64,000 nt of DNA from an uncultured Flavobacteriaceae bacterium. GTDB lineage: Bacteria > Bacteroidota > Bacteroidia > Flavobacteriales > Flavobacteriaceae. Below, one piece after another: positions 39,102 to 48,537 of the stretch (within the stretch, counting starts at the first letter, position 1; each line of letters begins with the position of its first letter). The notes under the pieces are model-generated. The model was not told where the DNA came from and did not search any database. It worked only from the letters and a program-made list of their open reading frames with translations. The stretch lies in contig CALSTV010000001.1 of NCBI GenBank assembly GCA_943789365.1, positions 1,550,001 to 1,614,000 of the forward strand, given 5' to 3'. Both the position numbers and the translations under genes were made by a program.

Positions 39102-40262
39102 CTAATTAGATACTTTAAACTCTTGTTTAAGGATATCCAAAAAAGTAGCAGCATATGCAGGTGTATCATCCACGTTTGATTCTACGGACTCTTCTATTTG
39201 ACTTCCTAAATTCCAGTTATTAAAAGAATCAACCAATACCAACTTCGACGCTCCAGTTGCCCCTCTAGCAGAATTACAAATCTCTCTGAAAAAGTTGTTG
39301 TCTTTTTCAAAAACATGATTATTACTCCCTGCATTCGTTAATTTGAAATTGATAGAAGGGCTAATCGTTGGGATGTATTCTAAATCGAACTCTGGTCTTC
39401 CCAACGCCTCTTGAGAATAGCTCCACGCCCCATAAATCATTTTTTCAAAATATAGAATTCGTTCGTACGAATTGTTTTTATTTAAAGTCATGTATGTTTG
39501 ATGCGTAACAGCGTCTACAGCTCCTACAAATCTAAAATCATATCTAAGGGGTGGTTGCCACTGTGGCTGTACTCCTACAATATATAGCTCCATTCCATCG
39601 AACTGATCGCTTACAACTTGTCTCATTCTATCGAATACTTCCGGACTATTTATGGCTGCCAAGTTATGCGCTGCGTTTATATAAACAACTGGCTTATCAT
39701 TCAATCTATAATAATTTGGATTTGCAGCTGCTATACCTGCAATTGCTAGAAAGTCATCCTGAAAAAACACCTCTTTCGGATCTAAAATTCCATTTTCTGG
39801 ATCTGAAATTTTATCTACAGGGTTGTTATTGTTAATACCCAATGCTCCAAAATTATAATTGAAGGCATAACTGACAATAGAGTCTACAGGAAATGCATCT
39901 AAGGCAGTATCATATCTATCTACAATGGCAAGATCATTGGTATGGGCATTACCCGTACGTGCTGATCGTAAATCAAATAAGAAAAAATCTATTCCAGCTT
40001 GATTTGCTTGTTTTATATGAAAAGGGTATTGTTCAGTACTTGCTCCATTATATGTACCAACTACTGGACTGGTTTCATATGATAAACTCCAATTAGAAAA
40101 CTTATAAAAAGCACCTACATTGTAATCGTTTTCAACAGAAAATCTTGGAACATCGGTTCCCAAAAAAGTATCTTCCGGCTCCATTTGGTCATCATCTTGA
40201 CACGAAGTAATGGTCAAGATTAAAAAGCTCGCTAATGCGATTATTAAATTTAAGTTTTTCAT
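39102..40262 (-). CDS. GH99/GH71-like TIM-barrel lipoprotein
   Basis: A 386-residue lipoprotein (signal ILTITSCQDDD). It shares the pattern of GH99/GH71-like and WbsX-type barrels: VGAFYKFSNWS near the N-terminus, HIKQANQAGIDFFLFDLR, KPVVYINAAHN, and SKLVLVDSFNNWNLGSQIEES at the C-terminal end of the barrel. GH99 enzymes are endo-alpha-mannosidases or mannanases. Here the family match is by pattern only, and the catalytic acids cannot be placed with certainty. It follows susD by 4 bp, the position often taken by a surface glycan-binding protein or endo-acting enzyme. A binding role is the main alternative. Confidence 0.6.
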   Translation of the reverse strand: MKNLNLIIALASFLILTITSCQDDDQMEPEDTFLGTDVPRFSVENDYNVGAFYKFSNWSLSYETSPVVGTYNGASTEQYPFHIKQANQAGIDFFLFDLRSARTGNAHTNDLAIVDRYDTALDAFPVDSIVSYAFNYNFGALGINNNNPVDKISDPENGILDPKEVFFQDDFLAIAGIAAANPNYYRLNDKPVVYINAAHNLAAINSPEVFDRMRQVVSDQFDGMELYIVGVQPQWQPPLRYDFRFVGAVDAVTHQTYMTLNKNNSYERILYFEKMIYGAWSYSQEALGRPEFDLEYIPTISPSINFKLTNAGSNNHVFEKDNNFFREICNSARGATGASKLVLVDSFNNWNLGSQIEESVESNVDDTPAYAATFLDILKQEFKVSN

Positions 40263-40266
40263 AATA

Positions 40267-42036
40267 TTATTCTAAAATTATTATATCATAATTAATTCCT
40301 TTTGCTATCAAGTCGTCTTCAGAATCTCCATACCAACCACTCGCAAAATCATAATTATACTCTGCATCTAGAATTGTTTCTGGAGACGGAATTCTTTCAT
40401 AAAACGTATTGATTTTTAGCGGAGTAATTAAATCATCTATGCCTCCTAACAATGCTACAGCTTCTTCATAATTACTTGTATTTGTTCCTTTTTCTGATGG
40501 AGGAAACACAAGTCTTTCAGGTACCTCAGCATACACCGTAGTCCTAGCCGTTTGTGTATTGTCTGGATTGTAATGAGGTTGTGTTGGAATTAATCGAGTT
40601 CTTCTGTTTAAACACCAACCATCCAATCCTTGATAAAACATTGCAAACCATCTTTGTCTTACAATTTGATCTAAAGGATCTGCACTAATAGAACTATCAA
40701 TTACATTAAAAATATCTCTAATTCCAGGGTTAGAAGTTCCCCATTTCACCCCGTCAATTTCTTTGTAAGCTGCCACATCACTAGACAAACCATAGTGTTC
40801 AAATGAAGTTTCAATACCTTTGTAATAATAGGATTCTACAGATTCTGAACCGCTATATCCCAATAATTTTGCCTCCGCTTTCATAAAGTAGGTTTCAGCA
40901 GCAGTAATTACATCAAACTGCGCATCTTCTGCAAAAAACTTTTCAAAATTTGGACGTGAATAAACGTCATCCGCTAAACCTTGATATGGGTTATCTGAAC
41001 TATCAAGTCCCCATTCCCCAAGTGTGCTTGTTCCTGAAATCGTTTTTCCATAGTATGGAATTTTATAAGAAACATTAATCGTTTCTGTGGCTGATCCCGA
41101 TTTTAGTAATACATCTTCAATTGTCAATGAATCTTTTGCTACATCGTGGTAAGCTTCCAATCGTGGGTCACTAAAGGTTCTTAAATTCAATAAAAAATGA
41201 AAATTCGCCATGGGAATTTGGCTGATAGTTACACCTGTATTAAAAATAAATTTATCATATGCGTACGACCAATTGAGTACGTTTGATGCCTCTCCTATCA
41301 AAACAACATTGTCTACATTTGTTTCTAGCATTTCTTGCTCTTTGAGCATTACATCACTTAAATGGCTGTCAGCAAGTTCAGACATATCACTTGAGCCCGA
41401 AATTCTTAGCGCCAATTTCAATCGCAAACTATTGCAAAATTTTATCCATTGTGAAATATTACCATTATAAACTGGATCAACAACAAACTTATCTCCTGCT
41501 ACGTTTAAGTTGATTGATGCTTGTTTTAAGGTTTCTAAAAGTTCTGTATACACCTCTTTTTCAGAGTCATATGCAACAACTAACTCGGTTCCAATAGCAT
41601 CTGAATAATGAATAGGTCCAAAAGTGGCTACTAAAACGGAATAGATATATGTGTTCCAGATCTTAGCCATTTCCACTCTGTTACTAAACTTGGGATCGTC
41701 TTTATAATCATCTATAAAAGTTTGCAATGTCACAATGACGTCTGTATAACATCTTTGGTACATAGTATTGACTCTTGCATCTTCATAAGAGAAGTTTCCA
41801 AGACTCCCTCCCCTTTGTCCGATATAACCGGCATACGTTAGAAAAGCTTCGTTGTTTAAGTACCCTCCTAAATGTAAATAAGTTTCTCGAACCGCACCAT
41901 TGAAAACTAAAGACGGTTTTGGACTCAAAAATTTATTTGGATCGGTATTCATCTGTTCGAATTCATCCGTACAAGAAACGCTCAAAATAGTTACAAAAAA
42001 GACAACTATTATATATTTTATATTTATCAATTTCAT
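40267..42036 (-). CDS. SusD/RagB-like outer-membrane glycan-binding lipoprotein
   Basis: A 589-residue lipoprotein (signal TILSVSCTDEF) with the SusD-type start FEQMNTDPNK and helical TPR-like segments. The C-terminal part contains RQRWFAMFYQGLDGWCLNRRTRL, a typical SusD block. It belongs to the SusD-like branch often annotated SusD/RagB type 2. It forms the lid of the SusC channel and captures oligosaccharides at the surface. It starts 4 bp after the susC stop and precedes the GH99-like gene by 4 bp. Confidence 0.93.
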   Translation of the reverse strand: MKLINIKYIIVVFFVTILSVSCTDEFEQMNTDPNKFLSPKPSLVFNGAVRETYLHLGGYLNNEAFLTYAGYIGQRGGSLGNFSYEDARVNTMYQRCYTDVIVTLQTFIDDYKDDPKFSNRVEMAKIWNTYIYSVLVATFGPIHYSDAIGTELVVAYDSEKEVYTELLETLKQASINLNVAGDKFVVDPVYNGNISQWIKFCNSLRLKLALRISGSSDMSELADSHLSDVMLKEQEMLETNVDNVVLIGEASNVLNWSYAYDKFIFNTGVTISQIPMANFHFLLNLRTFSDPRLEAYHDVAKDSLTIEDVLLKSGSATETINVSYKIPYYGKTISGTSTLGEWGLDSSDNPYQGLADDVYSRPNFEKFFAEDAQFDVITAAETYFMKAEAKLLGYSGSESVESYYYKGIETSFEHYGLSSDVAAYKEIDGVKWGTSNPGIRDIFNVIDSSISADPLDQIVRQRWFAMFYQGLDGWCLNRRTRLIPTQPHYNPDNTQTARTTVYAEVPERLVFPPSEKGTNTSNYEEAVALLGGIDDLITPLKINTFYERIPSPETILDAEYNYDFASGWYGDSEDDLIAKGINYDIIILE

Positions 42037-42040
42037 ATTC

Positions 42041-45000
42041 TTAAAATTTTACATTTACATTCAATCCATAGTTAAAAGTTGGGAGTGGAGAGCCATATTC
42101 AATTCCACGTCCATTACCCGAATTTGTTTGAGCCTCTGGATCAATACCCTCAGGAGTATTTTTATACAAAAACCATAAATTCCTTGCAACAGCAGCTATT
42201 TTCACACTCTGAATTCCTGTTCCAGACAAAATATTTTGAGGCAAAGTATATCCTAAATTAACCTCTCTTAATCTCACATAAGAGGCATCATAAACGTGTC
42301 CGATTTGATTATTGGCATCATCATAATGGTAGACCTGACTATTCATATATCTCCTATTCTCAATAACATTCCCCTCCGCATCTCGTTCTGCAACCAAGTT
42401 TCCTTCTGCGTCTCTAACCCCAAGGGCAGAATTGACATGGTAAGCTCCTTTAATTACGGTGTCTGCGTAATCATTTCCATACAATCCATTACCTCTTCGT
42501 TCATTTCCGTTTTCTCCTAAAACAACTTCTCCAAAAAAGGAGTCTTCTCTTGCGTACAAGGTTTTTTCGTATACTCCAGCATTTGTAGCCTTTACACTAG
42601 TTCCAGATAAAAGATCTCCCCCCATCTTAACATCAAGTAAAAAGCTAAACGTAATATCCTTATATCCGAACGAGTTTCTTAATCCTCCAATCCAATCGGC
42701 TTGAGCGTTTCCTAAGTACACATCATTTTCGAATAAAGCTCTTCCGTTATTAGAAACAAGCGTGTGTCCCGTTACTGGGTCTTTGGCATAAGCTCTACCT
42801 CTAATTTGACCAAATTTTTCTCCAACTTCTGCACCTACGGTTGCATTGAAAAAACGACCGAGTTCTACTCTTTCCAAACCTTCTGGAAGCGATTCTACAT
42901 AGGTTTGATTGTTAGACCAGTTTATATTCGCATCCCAATGAAATCCCTTGTCTTTTCCGTCAAAAATAGTTGCGTTTAATACAATCTCAAAACCTGAGTT
43001 CTTTAGCACACCTGCATTTACGAATTGTCGTGTATACCCTGTACCGGGAGATGTTAATAACTCCATAATTTGATCCTCCGTTCTGGTTTGATACCAAGTC
43101 AAATCAAACTTAATTCTACGTTTAAAGAAAAAAGTCTCCGTTCCAAATTCAATTGTTTTCGATCTTTCAGGTACTAAGTTTTCGTTAAGCTTTGTATTTG
43201 GTAGTTGGAAATAAGCATTTCCTAAATAATTACCACCATATTCGTATAGGTTTAAAGTTCTGTTTGGAGCAGTATCATTACCAACTTCACCATATGAACC
43301 TCTTAGTTTACCAAATGTTAAAATATCGTTTTTAGGAATAAACTTTGAAAAAACAACGGTGGTTCCTATAGAAGGATAAAAATAACTATTGTTCGCTTTT
43401 GGTAATGTTGAAGACCAATCATTACGAGCGGTTAATTCTAAATAATAGGTGCTTTTATAACCTAAAGATGCTGAAGCAAAAAGGGATTGTATTTCTTTCT
43501 CAGAATCGACTTCACCAACAACAGGATACCCTGCATTATTTGCTACCGTTGCATAACCAGATTCTGCTAGCTGATCTATTCTAATGGTTCTATTAGAAAA
43601 TCTCGTATTAAACAAAGAAGCTCCTAGTGTTGAAACTATAGACACCTTTTTTACTCTTTTATTTACAGTAAACAATCCTGTATATCTATTTGTGACCGCT
43701 GTAAGATCACCGGTTCTATATTCACCATCTAAATCATAGGTCGCACCTTTATTGTTTAACACTTCTGATACACGGCTCCTAAAATCTGTTGTTGCCTTTA
43801 ATTTAAACATATAACCTTTGGCCGGTCTGTATATTAAATCCGTTCCAAAAAGTACCCTGTTCGTTTCATCTTGATTGGTGTTTTCATATATATTCCAATA
43901 TGGATTTGTAAAGGGACCTTCATAAGTATAGGCTACACCAGATAATTCATCTTTATAGGGTATTAAATTATCTTTAGAAAAATTTGGCTTCATGAAAATA
44001 TATGCACTTGCTGGGTTTCTAGGGTTCCCATTCGTTGGAATTCTATTTTTTACAAGGTCATTTACAAATGTCACATTTACTCGTGATTCGACTTTATTTG
44101 TCAATTTATAATTTCCATTAAAAGAAATATTATTTCTTTTTTGTTCGTTCATGCCTGAGATGGTATGCTCAGAATCTAAAAAACCATAAGAAAGCCTATA
44201 ACTTCCTTTTTCTGAACTTCCTTGAAGACTAATATTTGTGCTTGAGGTAATACCTGTAGAATAAATTTCCTTAATATTATCTGGCTGTACAAAATATTGA
44301 CCGGGTTCTTTGTTCACATTAATAACATCTTGTCCGAGCATTGGTAAACCATATGCTCTATCCCATCTGCTAGAATTTGGATATCCCGTTTCACTGTCTA
44401 TATGACCTGCATTCAATGCCAGTCTTCCAATTTGACCAGCTCCATATACATATTGATAATTCGGATACTCTAAAATATCGGTAAACATTAGATTTTGATT
44501 GATCGAGATACCAATACCATTTGTATTCCTACCGGTTTTGGTTGTAATCAATATAACGCCATTTGCCCCTTGAGAACCGTATAAACTGGTAGCACCAGCT
44601 CCCTTTAGAACTTCTATGGATTCAATATCGTCTGGGTTTATTTGTGAAATTGGATTCCCATAATCTATTCCTCCGTCATTGCTAGTTAAGCCTGTATCTC
44701 CCTGCGGAGTACTCATTTGGATCCCGTCTATAACATATAAGGGTTGATTATCTTCAGTAAGCGAGGTTGCTCCTCTAATAACAACTCTATTAGATCCAAC
44801 AGGACTTCCAGAAGAAGTAATTTGAACCCCAGCAACTTTCCCTGAAAGATTATTTAAAAAATTTGAGGTTCTTGTTTCAGAAAAATCATCAGTATCCACT
44901 GTTTGCGAAGCATAGGTTAATGATTTCTTTTCCCTTTTGATTCCAAGAGCCGTGACTATCACCTCTTCCAGTACTATATCTGATGGAACTAACAGAACAT

Positions 45001-45274
45001 TTACCTTTTTTTGTCCAGCTACTGGAATTTCCTGCGTGACGAAACCAACATAACTAATAACCAATACAGGAGCTTCTTGTTTGGCAACTTGCAATTCAAA
45101 CAAGCCATCAAAATCAGTAATTGTTCCAATTGAAGACCCTTTGTAGACTACTGTTGCTCCAATTACTGGTTCTCCTTTATCATTTTTCACAACACCTCTT
45201 ATATTTTTATTCTGAGAATAAATAAGGGCTTGTGTAAAAAACAACATTAATACAATATGCTTTTTTATGTTCAT
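42041..45274 (-). CDS. SusC/RagA-like TonB-dependent outer-membrane receptor
   Basis: A 1077-residue protein. Signal peptide ending IYSQ; CarboxypepD_reg-like domain (~22-105, GVVKNDKGEPVIGATVVYKG); plug domain (~110-230) with RGATSLTEDNQPLYVIDGIQM and IEVLKGAGATSLYGSQGANGVI; then a ~22-strand beta-barrel ending FNYGLNVNVKF with a terminal Phe. It imports oligosaccharides with TonB energy together with the adjacent SusD. No extra STN domain is present, so it probably does not signal to an anti-sigma factor. First gene of the SusCD transcript. Confidence 0.96.
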   Translation of the reverse strand: MNIKKHIVLMLFFTQALIYSQNKNIRGVVKNDKGEPVIGATVVYKGSSIGTITDFDGLFELQVAKQEAPVLVISYVGFVTQEIPVAGQKKVNVLLVPSDIVLEEVIVTALGIKREKKSLTYASQTVDTDDFSETRTSNFLNNLSGKVAGVQITSSGSPVGSNRVVIRGATSLTEDNQPLYVIDGIQMSTPQGDTGLTSNDGGIDYGNPISQINPDDIESIEVLKGAGATSLYGSQGANGVILITTKTGRNTNGIGISINQNLMFTDILEYPNYQYVYGAGQIGRLALNAGHIDSETGYPNSSRWDRAYGLPMLGQDVINVNKEPGQYFVQPDNIKEIYSTGITSSTNISLQGSSEKGSYRLSYGFLDSEHTISGMNEQKRNNISFNGNYKLTNKVESRVNVTFVNDLVKNRIPTNGNPRNPASAYIFMKPNFSKDNLIPYKDELSGVAYTYEGPFTNPYWNIYENTNQDETNRVLFGTDLIYRPAKGYMFKLKATTDFRSRVSEVLNNKGATYDLDGEYRTGDLTAVTNRYTGLFTVNKRVKKVSIVSTLGASLFNTRFSNRTIRIDQLAESGYATVANNAGYPVVGEVDSEKEIQSLFASASLGYKSTYYLELTARNDWSSTLPKANNSYFYPSIGTTVVFSKFIPKNDILTFGKLRGSYGEVGNDTAPNRTLNLYEYGGNYLGNAYFQLPNTKLNENLVPERSKTIEFGTETFFFKRRIKFDLTWYQTRTEDQIMELLTSPGTGYTRQFVNAGVLKNSGFEIVLNATIFDGKDKGFHWDANINWSNNQTYVESLPEGLERVELGRFFNATVGAEVGEKFGQIRGRAYAKDPVTGHTLVSNNGRALFENDVYLGNAQADWIGGLRNSFGYKDITFSFLLDVKMGGDLLSGTSVKATNAGVYEKTLYAREDSFFGEVVLGENGNERRGNGLYGNDYADTVIKGAYHVNSALGVRDAEGNLVAERDAEGNVIENRRYMNSQVYHYDDANNQIGHVYDASYVRLREVNLGYTLPQNILSGTGIQSVKIAAVARNLWFLYKNTPEGIDPEAQTNSGNGRGIEYGSPLPTFNYGLNVNVKF

Positions 45275-45483
45275 CTTAAGGTTAGTTTAGGTTCGTTTTT
45301 TAAATACCGTTTACGTATTAACTAAGCAAACGATTCTTCTACAAAAGAAGCGGTCAACAATTAATTAACTATTAATTATAGCTAAATAATTGAGATTAAT
45401 TTACAATTCTACTGAATATCTCTAAAAAAATGCTTTTGCCACTATTTGTGAATGGTTTAAGATGGAATCCAATCAAAAAGCAA

Positions 45484-45516
45484 CAAAAAAAGCCACCCTA
45501 GTAAGCAGTGACTTTT
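45484..45516 (-). terminator. Probable terminator after the 493-aa beta-helix gene
   Basis: Stem AAAGTCAC / GTGGCTTT with one mismatch and an 11-nt loop, followed on the minus strand by a T run. Weaker than the other terminators in the window. Confidence 0.5.
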
Positions 45517-45534
45517 ATTCGTACTCAGTACATT

Positions 45535-47016
45535 TTACTGTACAATAAATTTTTGAACGTACTTCTTTGAATCAATGGTTACATTTAAAATATAAACGCC
45601 AGGTAAAAATGAATTGGTATCTAATTCGTAAGCGTCATTAATTGTAAAAGAAGAAATACAATTTCCTAAAAGATTATATACTTTCGCATTGGACGTTCCA
45701 TCTAAAATAATTTTCACATTTCCGTTAGCTAAATTATATACCGAAAAGTTATCCAAAGCTCTTGCTGAAAGTAAAGACAAGGCTGGCTGTGTTAAACCAG
45801 AATCCCAAGCACCAACGTCATTTCCATCAGAACCATAATCAATTGGGCTGTCTCCTGAAGTTGCAACTATATACTTTACTTTTCCATCAGCTGCATCAAA
45901 ATTCAGTGCACAGCTTTCTAAATCTGCTGCGAAATTAGATTCAGGATCTGTAATCGTCAAAGCTCCTGTTTTTAACAAATTACCTGATAAAGTATTTGTT
46001 AATGTTGCCGTAAGTCCAGTTCCTCCAAAGCCTATATCAGATGTTGTATTGGCACCTGTATCATCTGCATGATTCCCATAGAACAAAGAGTTTAGAACTG
46101 TAAGTTGAGTTGTTCCCTCTACTCTTAAGGCTCCCCCTTTAGCTGCAGCAGCATCTTCTATACTATTACCAAACATAGTAACATTTGTTAAAGTACATAC
46201 AGAAGTATTAGCTGCAAAAATTGCACCACCCAGATTACCCGTAGAGTTGTTATAAAAAGTAGTCCCTGTAATGTTCGCAGTTCCTGAACCTACAATTGAA
46301 ATAGCTCCTCCATTGGCTGCATTATTGGGTCTTGTAGAAGAATTTCCTGTAAACAAACAGTCCGTTAACACTAATACGCCATTGTTCCCAACAGAAAACA
46401 CCCCTCCATTTCCATGAAGAGTAGCATTAGCGTCAAACACACAATTTGTAAATGTCATTGTCGTATTGATAATAGAGATATTACCATGAGCAACATCGGT
46501 TAGATCAACTTCAGAGGCACGTGCACTAGATAAGTTGGTAAAACTACAGTCGTTAAAAGTAATACTCGAACTATTATTAGACCCAAAAAAACCTCCTGTT
46601 CCAAGGGTTGTTGAGATATTTTCAAACTCTAGTCCTGTAAAAATACTAACGGCCGCACTTGAAGTTGCATTTGCAAAAAATAATCGATTCCCACTATTTC
46701 CATTGTTTATTACCGCTTGTGTTCCTCCATAACCATCATCTGCGCTCAAAAATGAAATTGAAAAACCAGAAGCATCATTTAAGGTTATTTGTCCTGTTAA
46801 AGAAACTGTACCACTAATAATAATATTGTCATCCTCTGAATTCGCTTTCGCTATATTGTAAGCGTAATTGATGGTTGCATATGCAGTTCCTAGGGTAGTT
46901 CCGTCATTCGTATTATTATTCCCTGTTGCACTTACATAGATATCAGCAGCATATATATGTAACACACTAAAAGAAAACAACGCAATAGACAGTAATTTTT
47001 TTGTAATTTTTTTCAT
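45535..47016 (-). CDS. T9SS-secreted beta-helix protein (short paralogue of 20923-24744)
   Basis: A 493-residue protein with a signal peptide ending HIYAA, a right-handed beta-helix of ~400 residues, and a T9SS type A tail (NGNVKIILDGTSNAKVYNLLG ... YVQKFIVQ). The first ~410 residues align almost colinearly with the N-terminus of the 1273-residue protein at 20923: shared strings include GFSISFLSADDGYGGTQA, NRLFFANA, NISIINTTMTFENC/TNC and DSPID(F/Y)GSDGND. The helix then ends in the sorting tail without the cytochrome-containing part. It is separated from susC by a 260-bp gap and a weak terminator. Parallel beta-helices of this type include polysaccharide lyases, but no catalytic residues can be named. 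Confidence 0.82.
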   Translation of the reverse strand: MKKITKKLLSIALFSFSVLHIYAADIYVSATGNNNTNDGTTLGTAYATINYAYNIAKANSEDDNIIISGTVSLTGQITLNDASGFSISFLSADDGYGGTQAVINNGNSGNRLFFANATSSAAVSIFTGLEFENISTTLGTGGFFGSNNSSSITFNDCSFTNLSSARASEVDLTDVAHGNISIINTTMTFTNCVFDANATLHGNGGVFSVGNNGVLVLTDCLFTGNSSTRPNNAANGGAISIVGSGTANITGTTFYNNSTGNLGGAIFAANTSVCTLTNVTMFGNSIEDAAAAKGGALRVEGTTQLTVLNSLFYGNHADDTGANTTSDIGFGGTGLTATLTNTLSGNLLKTGALTITDPESNFAADLESCALNFDAADGKVKYIVATSGDSPIDYGSDGNDVGAWDSGLTQPALSLLSARALDNFSVYNLANGNVKIILDGTSNAKVYNLLGNCISSFTINDAYELDTNSFLPGVYILNVTIDSKKYVQKFIVQ

Positions 47017-47201
47017 GGTTTATATTTTAAGTTTAGTATAAATATTAAAAGTTCTTTTTAAACTTTTGCCAAACATAGAAACACTACATTAGTTTTTTAT
47101 TAATTTTTTATAAATGAAAAAAAAATACCCAATTAATGCATAATTAATTGAAAATTTAGAACCTTAGATTATTTTCGTTATACGAACCGAAAATTAAAGC
47201 A

Positions 47202-48476
47202 ATGAGACTCACAGTATTAGTACTTTCTATATTAATTTATAGCACAAATATGTATTCGCAAGATTTATTAAATCATATCCATACCGGATACCAAGGCTGG
47301 TTTACTGCAAAAGGAGACGCTTCAGGGATTGATAAATGGGTCCATTGGGGAAGCGGGAGAGCACCGCTTACTCCCACTACAATTACTGTCGATATGTTTC
47401 CAGATTTTAGAGAGTATAATTCTAAATATTTATACGAAAGCACATTGACGTATAGCAATGGTGAAAAAGTAAAATTATTCTCATCCAACGATTATGCTAC
47501 CATCGATTTACATTTTAAATGGATGCAAGAATATGGAATAGACGGTGTTTTCTTGCAACGCTTTTTAGCGCCTTTAAAGAACCCCGAACTAAAATCTCAT
47601 CGGAATAAGGTCTTAAAAAACGTTTTAAAAGCAGCAAAAAAATACGACAGAAAAGTAGCCATCATGTATGATTTGTCTGGTTATGATCGATTAGAACAAA
47701 AACAACAACAAAAAGATTTTAGTGAATTTATACAAAAAGACTGGGATGCCATCAATAAAAAACACAAACTAACGGAGCTAAATTGCTATATGCATGAAAA
47801 TAACAGACCGGTCCTTGCAATATGGGGATTGGGGTTCTCCGACAGAGACTTTAGTCTTAGGTATGCAAAGGAAGTTTTGAGTCTATTTAAGAACACCGAT
47901 AAAAAAGACCATAACAATACATATCTTATTGCAGGAGTTCCTTCCTATTGGAGAACTTTAGAACGGGATAGTGAATCTAACCCAGAATGGAATTCAATTT
48001 ATAGAGCATTTGACATGCTTTCTCCATGGTCTGTAGCAAGATACAGAGACTCCCAATCGCATGACAACTACATCCAAAATGTAACGAAACCAGACATTAT
48101 TGAAACAGCACTTCATAAAAAAGAATATATGCCTGTAGTGTTTCCTGGGTTTAGTTGGGGGAATTTAAAAAATGAAGGCTATAATTCAATCCCAAGAAAT
48201 GGAGGTCATTTTCTATGGAAACAGATATATGAAGCAAAAAAAGCAGGTGCCAAATGTTTGTATTTTGCCATGTTTGATGAAGTTGATGAAGGTACTGCAA
48301 TCTTCAAGACAGCAGAAAACCAAAAACAAGTGGCTGTAGAAGGAACCTATATAAGCCTCGATCAAGATGGCTACACGTTGCCAAGCGATTGGTATTTGCA
48401 AATAGCAAATGAAGCTGGTAAGGTATTTCGGTCTGAAAAAGATATTGAAAAAAAGCTTCCTTTAACAACGAATTAA
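47202..48476 (+). CDS. GH99/GH71-like glycoside hydrolase, secreted
   Basis: A 424-residue protein with a signal peptide ending MYSQ. It starts the mature part with HIHTGYQGWF and GIDKWVHWGSG, the pattern of the GH71/99-like group (often labelled xylosidase/arabinosidase in annotations). Further blocks: YGIDGVFLQRFL, VAIMYDLSGY, RPVLAIWGLGF, GVPSYWRT, VFPGFSWGN and KCLYFAMFDEVDEGTAIFK, with the acidic FDEVDE where GH99 has its C-terminal active-site loop. GH99 relatives cut alpha-mannose chains internally, which fits the two GH92 genes. It stands alone on the plus strand and converges with the regulator gene across a shared terminator. Confidence 0.78.
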   Translation: MRLTVLVLSILIYSTNMYSQDLLNHIHTGYQGWFTAKGDASGIDKWVHWGSGRAPLTPTTITVDMFPDFREYNSKYLYESTLTYSNGEKVKLFSSNDYATIDLHFKWMQEYGIDGVFLQRFLAPLKNPELKSHRNKVLKNVLKAAKKYDRKVAIMYDLSGYDRLEQKQQQKDFSEFIQKDWDAINKKHKLTELNCYMHENNRPVLAIWGLGFSDRDFSLRYAKEVLSLFKNTDKKDHNNTYLIAGVPSYWRTLERDSESNPEWNSIYRAFDMLSPWSVARYRDSQSHDNYIQNVTKPDIIETALHKKEYMPVVFPGFSWGNLKNEGYNSIPRNGGHFLWKQIYEAKKAGAKCLYFAMFDEVDEGTAIFKTAENQKQVAVEGTYISLDQDGYTLPSDWYLQIANEAGKVFRSEKDIEKKLPLTTN

Positions 48477-48496
48477 AATAACACCCAAATAAAAAA

Positions 48497-48530
48497 GGCT
48501 TCTAAAATTAATTAGGAGCCTTTTTTTTTT
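48497..48530. terminator. Terminator between GH99-like gene and regulator gene
   Basis: A 9-bp stem GGCTTCTAA / TTAGGAGCC (one G-T pair) is followed by T10 on the plus strand and preceded by A6, so it can serve both convergent genes. Confidence 0.85.
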
Positions 48531-48537
48531 GATGTAT

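Noticed and set aside
45275-45534. CGTTT...AAACG inverted pair upstream of susC as a LacI-type operator
   Set aside because: Arms are only 5 bp with a long AT-rich spacer; no LacI-type regulator is present in the locus.
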